Source of the DNA: Candidatus Pacearchaeota archaeon
GTDB taxonomy: Archaea; Nanoarchaeota; Nanoarchaeia; Pacearchaeales; GW2011-AR1
NCBI GenBank assembly: GCA_002690445.1
Contig: NZER01000351.1
Location: forward strand, 1-16,601
Length of the DNA: 16,601 nucleotides
Reading direction: 5' to 3'
Shown here piece by piece: positions 11,921 to 16,601 of this stretch; positions within the stretch are counted from its first letter, which is position 1, and each line of letters starts with the position of its first letter. The translations under genes were made by a program, and so were the position numbers. The notes under the pieces were generated by a model. It was not told the origin of the DNA and ran no database searches. It was given only the letters and a program-made list of their open reading frames with translations.

Positions 11921-12235
11921 ATTAGAATCAATCCATTCTTTTACATCTGGTTCAGATTTGAATCCGGTGAATTCGCCAGTAATCTCTCCGTTTTTGAAAA
12001 GTTTGACAGATGGAATTGAGAGGATGTTGTATTTTTCTGCGGTTTGCTTGTTTTCTTCTATGTTTAATTTTGTTATGACGATTTTGTCTTCTTTATAATC
12101 TTGTGAAATTTTCTCAATAACTGGACTGAGCATTTTACACGGACCGCACCATCCTGCCCAGAAGTCAACTAGGACCGGCACTTGTTTTGATTTTTCTATT
12201 ACTTCTTTTTCAAATTCTGTGTCTGTTATTTCCAT
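11915..12235 (-). CDS. trxA: Thioredoxin
   Basis: A 106-residue cytoplasmic disulfide reductase. The active site FWAGWCGPCKMLSPVIEKIS carries the redox pair C30 and C33 in the classical WCGPC form. The cis-proline segment is ILSIPSVKLFKNGEITGEFT, and the C-terminal helix is DVKEWIDSNL. The length and order of elements are those of standard thioredoxins. No thioredoxin reductase is visible in the window. The ATG at 12235 lies about 25 bp after a strong TATA box, so the mRNA is probably leaderless. The gene converges with the 51-residue ORF after L15e and overlaps it by 6 nt. Confidence 0.96.
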   Translation of the reverse strand: MEITDTEFEKEVIEKSKQVPVLVDFWAGWCGPCKMLSPVIEKISQDYKEDKIVITKLNIEENKQTAEKYNILSIPSVKLFKNGEITGEFTGFKSEPDVKEWIDSNL

Positions 12236-12254
12236 TTTTGTTTTAACTGGAGGA

Positions 12255-12269
12255 ATTATATAAATGTTT
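12255..12269 (-). promoter_or_regulatory. TATA box of the thioredoxin gene
   Basis: The minus strand reads AAACATTTATATAAT, 20 bp before the ATG at 12235. The same 15-mer occurs in the antitoxin promoter at 16276-16290. Confidence 0.6.
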
Positions 12270-12300
12270 TGATAAGTTTGAGGAGTAGTGATGTGGCAAA

Positions 12301-12744
12301 TTACGCAACTAAACGAGAAGGGAGGTTATGGCATTGTTCATTAGAAAATTCCACTGATAAATCACGTAGCAAAGAGCGAAGCGCCTCTAACCTGGTAGGA
12401 TTCGCTGGAATCTCTTCTAATTCAGTTCTGAATATCCTCATTTCTGATGCAAGTTCTGACATCGAGCGGATATCTTTATCAGTACTTTTTCTAACAGCTC
12501 TCCATAGGGGGAGATATGGAAAATTGGGCTCAGTAAGGGCAGTGTCAGTATCTCTCAATTGGTAATTTCCTAAGATTTCAGCTAATTCTTGAACATGACT
12601 AAAATCATGATTTCTTCTGATAAGAAAATCATCAACTTCTACTGCTCCATGTAATGCTAATTCAGAAAGATACCAAGGAGAATTTTCTATTTTTTGGGGA
12701 TCGTGTCCTATTTCTTCAACATAAAAATCTTTTAACTTGCTCAT
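12301..12744 (-). CDS. Hypothetical protein
   Basis: A 147-residue acidic, mostly helical protein starting MSKLKDFYVEEIGHDPQKIE. It contains SPWYLSELALHGAVEVDDFL and RNHDFSHVQELAEILGNYQL; the His-Asp-Phe-Ser-His spacing is noticeable but matches no metal-binding family that I recognise. The C-terminal third is helical and charged (MRIFRTELEEIPANPTRLEA). I start it at the ATG at 12744, 25 bp after a strong TATA element. A further upstream ATG at 12816 would put the promoter inside the gene. The A/T-rich composition suggests an accessory gene. It lies about 65 bp upstream of thioredoxin on the same strand, but each gene has its own promoter. Confidence 0.7.
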   Translation of the reverse strand: MSKLKDFYVEEIGHDPQKIENSPWYLSELALHGAVEVDDFLIRRNHDFSHVQELAEILGNYQLRDTDTALTEPNFPYLPLWRAVRKSTDKDIRSMSELASEMRIFRTELEEIPANPTRLEALRSLLRDLSVEFSNEQCHNLPSRLVA

Positions 12745-12763
12745 AATATTATGGATGGGATTA

Positions 12764-12776
12764 AAATATATAAATA
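12764..12776 (-). promoter_or_regulatory. TATA box of the 12744 gene
   Basis: Minus-strand TATTTATATATTT is centred 25 bp before the ATG at 12744, so a leaderless start is expected. Confidence 0.55.
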
Positions 12777-12810
12777 TTTGTGTGGTAATTTGTCTGTAGT
12801 TATTTGCGAC

Positions 12811-12834
12811 AATCAATTAAAAATATAAAGTCTT
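12811..12834 (+). promoter_or_regulatory. Promoter of DNA ligase, near-identical to the NFACT-R promoter
   Basis: ATTAAAAATATAAAGTCTT (12816-12834) includes the TATA box about 25 bp before the ATG at 12851. The full 24-bp block matches 16341-16364 at 23 positions, with the same distance to the start codon. Confidence 0.65.
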
Positions 12835-12850
12835 GATTAGATAGTATATA

Positions 12851-14548
12851 ATGGAATATGGGAAATTATGCGAGGTGTATGAGGCTCTGGAAGGAACTAG
12901 CAAGGGGCTTGAGAAGACGCGGATTTTGGCGGATTTTTTGGGGATGATTGAGAATGAACCCGAGTTGATTTATCTTTTGCAGGGGAAGGTTTTTGCTGAT
13001 TATGATAAAAACGAATTGGGGCTTTCGGGGCAATTGGCGATTAGAGCTATTGCGCGGGCTTATGGGTTGAAAGATGAAGATGTGGTGAAGAAATTTAAGG
13101 AGCTGGGGGGATTGGGGAAGGCAGCCGAGGATTTGGCAAGGGATAAAAAGCAGACTGCTCTTTTTTCAAAAAAACTTGATGTGGAAAAAGTTTTGCAGAA
13201 CTTGCAGAAGCTGCCTAATCTGGAGGGGCAGGGAGCTGTTGATAAGAAAATTTCATTGGTTGTTGAACTGCTTCATTCTGCTAGTCCGAAAGAAGCAAGA
13301 TATGTAGTGCGGACTGTTCTGGGTGATCTTAAGGTGGGGGTGGGGCGCGGGATTTTGCGGGATGCTATTGTTGAAAAATGTTTTTCTCCGAAAGATATTG
13401 CAGAGAAAAAGGAATTTGTTGAAATAGTGCAGGGAGCTTATGATAAGTCAACTGATTTTGCAGAAGTTTTTGGGAAAGCGTGCGGGGGCAGGGATAAATT
13501 AAAAAGTATTGCACTTTCACCTGGCAAACCCGTCAAGGTTATGCTGTTCCCGAAGGCAAAGGATGTTGATGATGCTTTTCGGATTGTTGGCAAGCCAGCT
13601 GCTTTTGAATTTAAGTATGATGGTTTTAGGGTGATGGTTAATAAAAATGAAAAGGGAGAGATTAGTATTTTTACTCGAAGGTTGGATAATGTGACGCGGC
13701 AATTTCCTGATGTTGTTGATTATGTGGAAAAACATGTGAAGGGTGATAGTTTTATGATTGACTGCGAAGCTGTTGGGTATAATCCGGAGATAAAAGTGTT
13801 TCAGCCGTTTCAGTATGTTTCTCAAAGAATTAAACGGAAATATGATATTGAAAAACTTGTGAAGGAGCTTCCGATTGAGTTGACTGTTTTTGATATTATT
13901 TTTTATAATGGGAGGAACTTAATTAGCGAGAGGTTTGATGAGAGAAGGAAATTAATTAAAAAGATTGTGAAACAGGAAAAGTGGAAAATTACTCTGGCTG
14001 ACCAGATTGTTACAGGAGACAAGAAAAAAGCAGAAGAGTTTTTTGAGAGAGCTTTGGAAGAGGGGCAGGAGGGTTTGATGGCTAAGTCATTGTCTGCGCC
14101 TTATAAGCCGGGGGCTCGGATTGGACATGCTGTTAAACTGAAGCCAGATGATAATGATTTTGATTTGGTTATTACTGGGGCTGAGTGGGGGACAGGTAAG
14201 CGGGCGGGATGGTTGACAAGTTTTGATGTAGCTTGCCGAGATAGTGATGAGCTAAAAGATGTTGGAAAGGTTTCAACTGGGCTGAAGGAGAAAGAAGAAG
14301 AGGGTTTGTCTTTTAAAGAGATGACTAAGAAATTGAAGAAATTGATTACAAAAGAGCACGGGCGGAAGGTTGATGTTAAACCGGAAATTGTTGTGACTGT
14401 TTTGTATCAGAATGTTCAGAAGAGTCCGACTTATTCGTCTGGTTATGCTTTGAGATTTCCGCGGATTAAAAATTTGCGGCCTGATAGGGGCAAGGGGGAT
14501 ATTGCGACTTTGGGGGAGGTTGAGGAAGATTATGAAAAACAGAAGTGA
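12851..14548 (+). CDS. lig: ATP-dependent DNA ligase (archaeal type)
   Basis: A 565-residue nick-sealing enzyme for replication and repair. The order of domains is that of archaeal and eukaryotic replicative ligases. The N-terminal DNA-binding domain (about 1-215) contains VVRTVLGDLKVGVGRGILRD. The adenylation domain (about 225-425) has motif I KYDGFR at 255-260 with the adenylated lysine K255, and motif III near FMIDCEAVGYN. Motif IV is EGLMAKS and motif V HAVKLKPD. The OB-fold follows from about 430. The usual EGLMVK has alanine instead of valine here. The length is close to the family norm. The start fits the TATA spacing. Coding is purine-rich with many GGG codons. No partner replication genes are in the window. 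Confidence 0.97.
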   Translation: MEYGKLCEVYEALEGTSKGLEKTRILADFLGMIENEPELIYLLQGKVFADYDKNELGLSGQLAIRAIARAYGLKDEDVVKKFKELGGLGKAAEDLARDKKQTALFSKKLDVEKVLQNLQKLPNLEGQGAVDKKISLVVELLHSASPKEARYVVRTVLGDLKVGVGRGILRDAIVEKCFSPKDIAEKKEFVEIVQGAYDKSTDFAEVFGKACGGRDKLKSIALSPGKPVKVMLFPKAKDVDDAFRIVGKPAAFEFKYDGFRVMVNKNEKGEISIFTRRLDNVTRQFPDVVDYVEKHVKGDSFMIDCEAVGYNPEIKVFQPFQYVSQRIKRKYDIEKLVKELPIELTVFDIIFYNGRNLISERFDERRKLIKKIVKQEKWKITLADQIVTGDKKKAEEFFERALEEGQEGLMAKSLSAPYKPGARIGHAVKLKPDDNDFDLVITGAEWGTGKRAGWLTSFDVACRDSDELKDVGKVSTGLKEKEEEGLSFKEMTKKLKKLITKEHGRKVDVKPEIVVTVLYQNVQKSPTYSSGYALRFPRIKNLRPDRGKGDIATLGEVEEDYEKQK

Positions 14549-14600
14549 AGAAAAAATACAGTCTAGTGAGTAGCTTTTTGTCTATGAGGTCAATTACAAC

Positions 14601-14613
14601 AATCCTTAAAAAC
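14601..14613 (+). promoter_or_regulatory. TATA box AATCCTTAAAAAC before the 14635 gene
   Basis: This is the same 13-mer as before the genes at 6141 and 6612, ending 21 bp before the ATG at 14635. Confidence 0.6.
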
Positions 14614-14634
14614 AATAAAACTTTCTAAAGATAT

Positions 14635-14904
14635 ATGATAGAAAAACCTCAAAGAGTAGAAATATATTTAGCACCATGTCGGAGAACTGATAGGGAAATA
14701 GAAGCAGTAGGAGAAATCGAAGAAGAACTAAGAACCCAATTGCAACTGAAGGGAATAAGGAGCCCTTTAATTATAGGCAACTCTATTCATAGCGAGTTTG
14801 ATTATGCTGTAGAAAATCTTGGTAGAAATGATGCTACAAAACTTGTAGAAGCTATAAACCAGCTTGAGGGCTATGCTGCAAAATCGAGAGAATGGCTTCC
14901 TTAA
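14635..14904 (+). CDS. Hypothetical protein
   Basis: An 89-residue protein starting MIEKPQRVEIYLAPCRRTDR. I do not recognise a family. The pattern of a short beta-strand (VEIYLAP), an acidic helix (REIEAVGEIEEELRTQLQLK), another strand (PLIIGN) and a C-terminal helix (ATKLVEAINQLEGYAAKSRE) suggests a small alpha/beta domain. The A-rich codon use contrasts with the flanking ligase and TBP genes. It has its own promoter of the AATCCTTAAAAAC type and a leaderless start. The 159 bp between it and TBP contain only promoter-like A/T-rich elements. Confidence 0.65.
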   Translation: MIEKPQRVEIYLAPCRRTDREIEAVGEIEEELRTQLQLKGIRSPLIIGNSIHSEFDYAVENLGRNDATKLVEAINQLEGYAAKSREWLP

Positions 14905-15031
14905 TATCCAAGAATATTCCCATTTGTTTCCTTTTTATTGAACTTCACCTATAAAATATTTTCTTCAATGCAATAATACTTTTAAAGCATCTTCAATTAA
15001 CACAAATTTCCCCGACGAGCACAAACCAAAG

Positions 15032-15041
15032 CTTTATAAAG
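15032..15041 (+). promoter_or_regulatory. Palindromic TATA box of the TBP gene
   Basis: CTTTATAAAG is a perfect 10-bp palindrome centred 27 bp before the ATG at 15064. A second TATA-like TTTTTAAATA at 15050-15059 lies just before the start codon, where bound TBP could block transcription. Confidence 0.55.
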
Positions 15042-15063
15042 GGTTTGGGTTTTTAAATACCTA

Positions 15064-15627
15064 ATGGCAGGTAAAAAAGATCCTTTAAAAGTTCAAAATA
15101 TTGTTGCAACGACTTCTCTTGGTAAGGATGTTTCGCTTACAAAACTTGCGCGAACTCAGCCCAATACTGAATATAATCCTGACACTTTTCCTGGGCTTGT
15201 TTTGAGAATTAAGAAGCCGAAGTCAGCTGTTTTAGTTTTTTCTTCTGGGAATTTGGTTTGCACTGGGACTAAGTCAATTGCACAGGTTAAGGAAGTTGTT
15301 CAGCAGGTGATTAAGCAGTTGAGGAAAATTAATGTCAAGGTTACTGAGAAGCCGAAGATAACTGTGCAAAATATTGTTGCGAGCGGGAGTATTAATCTTG
15401 ATTTGAATTTGAATTTGCTGGCTCTTGAGCTGGAGAATACAGAGTATGAGCCAGAGCAGTTTCCTGGGCTTGTTTATAAGTTGGAAGAGCCGACTGCGAC
15501 TTTTTTGCTGTTCAGCAACGGGAAACTGGTTTGCACTGGGACTAAGAACAAACAGCAGCTTGATGATAGTATGGGGCAGTTGGACAAGAATGTGCGGGCA
15601 GCTTTGAAGCGGATTAAAAGTTTGTGA
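15064..15627 (+). CDS. tbp: TATA-binding protein (TBP)
   Basis: A 187-residue archaeal general transcription factor that binds TATA boxes and, with TFB, recruits RNA polymerase. It has the two direct repeats of the TBP saddle. The first, at about 8-93, contains VQNIVATTSLGKDVSL, FPGLVLRIKKPKSAVLVFSS and GNLVCTGTKS. The second, at about 99-187, contains VQNIVASGSINLDLNL, FPGLVYKLEEPTATFLLFSN and GKLVCTGTKN. The phenylalanines of the FPGLV and VFSS/LFSN segments are those that insert into DNA. The C-terminus is basic (RAALKRIKSL), without the acidic tail seen in some archaea. The gene is monocistronic with a strong promoter. Its product would act on the TATA boxes seen throughout this window. 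Confidence 0.97.
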   Translation: MAGKKDPLKVQNIVATTSLGKDVSLTKLARTQPNTEYNPDTFPGLVLRIKKPKSAVLVFSSGNLVCTGTKSIAQVKEVVQQVIKQLRKINVKVTEKPKITVQNIVASGSINLDLNLNLLALELENTEYEPEQFPGLVYKLEEPTATFLLFSNGKLVCTGTKNKQQLDDSMGQLDKNVRAALKRIKSL

Positions 15628-15672
15628 GTTGATATATATTTTTGAGTATAAAAATAATCTTAGGGGGGAATT

Positions 15673-16014
15673 TTATTGAGTAAAAACTTTTACAATTTCT
15701 TTTTCAACTTGTTTAATTTTCTCTTGTTTTAATTTTCCTGCCTTGTAATTTATCCTAGATTTATTAATTGTAAATAAGACTGATGGACGAATATAACTAT
15801 CTCTAGAAATTCCTCCTGATTGAAATTCACTTTTTTTCAATTCAAGTATATTTGGGTCTGGTCTTGGTTGTCCTGTAATTTGACAAAGTATAACACTATT
15901 ACCTTTAAGTTTAGCAACAACTAATGAAGGTCTCTTCTTTACTTTTTCTCCTTCAGCAAAAGGAAATTTAAAAATAACAACGTCTCCTTTCTCATAATCT
16001 ACAAATCTTTCCAT
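15673..16014 (-). CDS. mazF: MazF/PemK-like toxin (type II endoribonuclease toxin)
   Basis: A 113-residue protein of the CcdB/PemK/MazF fold, expected to cleave RNA and slow growth unless neutralised. Typical features are YEKGDVVIFKFPFAEGEKVK, the core KKRPSLVVAK, the strand SVILCQITGQPRPDPNI and the segment GGISRDSYIRPSVLFTINKS. It is slightly shorter than the usual range around 115 residues but complete. The ATG at 16014 overlaps the antitoxin end by 16 nt, so synthesis is coupled to the antitoxin. The composition is A-rich. A decayed relative with the same 16-nt overlap is at 1631-1773. RNA cleavage is inferred from the family; the target sequence cannot be predicted. Confidence 0.88.
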   Translation of the reverse strand: MERFVDYEKGDVVIFKFPFAEGEKVKKRPSLVVAKLKGNSVILCQITGQPRPDPNILELKKSEFQSGGISRDSYIRPSVLFTINKSRINYKAGKLKQEKIKQVEKEIVKVFTQ

Positions 16015-16247
16015 GCTTCATCCTCTTCTGGAGTATCCCATGCTTCTGCAAGAACTTCTTCTGTTGCTAATGCTGGAAAAAGGTCTTCACTTATTTTTTG
16101 AAGAGGTTTTATCTCCACCTTGTCTTCATAAACAATTATACTAACTTTGGAGCCTATTTGAAATCCTTCTAAAGTTCTTGCTACACTAGGAATACAAACC
16201 TGGCCTTTATCAGTTATTTTTGCTGTCCTTATTTCTTTTATTTTCAT
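15999..16247 (-). CDS. mazE: MazE/AbrB-like antitoxin
   Basis: An 82-residue antitoxin and likely autorepressor. Its N-terminal SpoVT/AbrB swapped-hairpin DNA-binding domain reads MKIKEIRTAKITDKGQVCIP, with the G-Q-V-x-I-P signature at residues 15-20, followed by GFQIGSKVSIIVYEDKVEIK. The acidic C-terminal tail (LATEEVLAEAWDTPEEDEAW) would thread over the toxin and block it. I start it at the ATG at 16247. A longer frame to 16331 would contain the promoter itself, which lies at 16276-16290. It overlaps the toxin gene by 16 nt. It diverges from the NFACT-R gene, with 133 bp between the starts. Confidence 0.87.
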   Translation of the reverse strand: MKIKEIRTAKITDKGQVCIPSVARTLEGFQIGSKVSIIVYEDKVEIKPLQKISEDLFPALATEEVLAEAWDTPEEDEAWKDL

Positions 16248-16275
16248 TTTATTACATGTAGGATATGTAAGAAAG

Positions 16276-16290
16276 ATTATATAAATGTTT
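16276..16290 (-). promoter_or_regulatory. TATA box of the toxin-antitoxin operon
   Basis: Minus-strand AAACATTTATATAAT lies 29 bp before the ATG at 16247, giving a leader of about 9 nt. It is identical to the thioredoxin TATA region. Confidence 0.55.
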
Positions 16291-16340
16291 GGTAGTATGT
16301 TATCCAGAAATAATGTCCTCTCAATAAACAAATAAGTCAG

Positions 16341-16364
16341 AATCCATTAAAAATATAAAGTCTT
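16341..16364 (+). promoter_or_regulatory. Promoter of the NFACT-R gene, near-identical to the ligase promoter
   Basis: ATTAAAAATATAAAGTCTT at 16346-16364 is identical to the ligase promoter, 16 bp before the start codon in both cases. Confidence 0.65.
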
Positions 16365-16380
16365 ATTGGGATGGTAGTGT

Positions 16381-16601
16381 ATGAAATTCAGAGAATTTGA
16401 AACTTCAACAGGGAAGAAAGTTTTGGGGGGGAAGTCTGCTAAAAATAATGAGGAGCTGATTGAGCAGATTGGGGCGGGGGAGGTGGTTTTGCATACTGCT
16501 AATCCGGGAAGTCCGTTTGTGAATATTAAGGGGCGGGCGACGAAAAAAGATGTGGGGGAGGCGGCGGTTTTTTGTGCTCGTTATAGCCAGGACTGGCGGG
16601 A
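16381..16601 (+). CDS. Stand-alone NFACT-R (DUF814) RNA-binding domain protein, cut by the window edge
   Basis: The first 73 residues of a protein that runs off the window. MKFREFETSTGKKVLGGKSA, then NNEELIEQIGAGEVVLHTAN, PGSPFVNIKG and KKDVGEAAVFCARYSQDWR match the NFACT-R domain. This domain is otherwise the C-terminal part of RqcH/NEMF/Tae2 proteins of ribosome quality control, and in archaea it also occurs as a separate small protein. Its likely role is RNA or tRNA binding linked to translation, inferred from the family. The ATG at 16381 has the same promoter spacing as DNA ligase. Coding is G-rich as in other core genes. The C-terminal residues lie outside the window. Confidence 0.85.
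   Translation, partial: MKFREFETSTGKKVLGGKSAKNNEELIEQIGAGEVVLHTANPGSPFVNIKGRATKKDVGEAAVFCARYSQDWR

Noticed and set aside
12269..12565. 98-codon plus-strand frame opposite the gene at 12301-12744
   Set aside because: The minus-strand frame has a precisely spaced TATA box and a better composition; this one is low-complexity and serine-rich, as expected of an antisense shadow.
1..16601. CRISPR array, insertion sequence or integrase
   Set aside because: I found no regularly spaced repeats, no transposase-like or recombinase-like protein and no long terminal inverted repeats on either strand.

Overview
The window looks like a piece of chromosome from a low-GC DPANN archaeon, most like the Pacearchaeota/Woesearchaeota. 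That placement is inferred from gene content, not from any search. Archaeal markers are nascent polypeptide-associated complex (NAC), Sec61 beta, ribosomal protein L15e, TATA-binding protein (TBP), an archaeal ATP-dependent DNA ligase, a stand-alone NFACT-R protein and two tRNAs without encoded CCA. Almost every transcription unit has an A/T-rich TATA box centred about 25 bp before the start codon, which implies mostly leaderless mRNAs. I used this spacing to choose several starts.

Layout. 115-1527 (+): endonuclease III without its Fe-S cysteines, a 50-residue Sec61 beta, a structured gap, then NAC. 1533-1773: remains of a MazEF-like toxin-antitoxin pair whose intact relative is at 15673-16247. 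1855-5047 (+): an accessory stretch with two distant paralogues of a helical family (1855 and 4577), a frameshifted 2H phosphoesterase, an orphan gene and an unrecognised two-gene overlapping operon. 5060-5824 (+): a MinD/ParA-type ATPase. 5833-8777 (-): two small unknown genes (one broken by an amber codon), a 60-residue ORF overlapping metG, a bacterial-type methionyl-tRNA synthetase, an unknown gene and tRNA-Gly(CCC). 8863-11920 (+): an MFS transporter, a zinc-ribbon/alpha-crystallin-like protein, tRNA-Ile(GAT) followed by a tRNA-3'-half-like sequence with a long hairpin, L15e and a 51-residue ORF. 11915-12744 (-): thioredoxin and an unknown gene. 12851-15627 (+): DNA ligase, an unknown 89-residue protein and TBP. 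15673-16247 (-): intact MazEF-like pair. 16381-end (+): NFACT-R protein, cut by the window edge.

Two coding styles alternate. Core genes (nth, NAC, L15e, ligase, TBP, MinD, NFACT-R) are rich in G-runs on the coding strand, and two of them contain canonical G-quadruplex patterns. The small unknown genes and the toxin-antitoxin genes are A-rich with few G-runs, as expected for acquired DNA. Several promoters recur almost letter for letter: ligase with NFACT-R, three small unknown genes with each other, and thioredoxin with the antitoxin. I see no CRISPR array, transposase, integrase or rRNA. The best candidates for undescribed biology are the two-gene operon at 3608-4532, the helical paralogue family next to MinD, and the structured tRNA-like element at 11064-11156.
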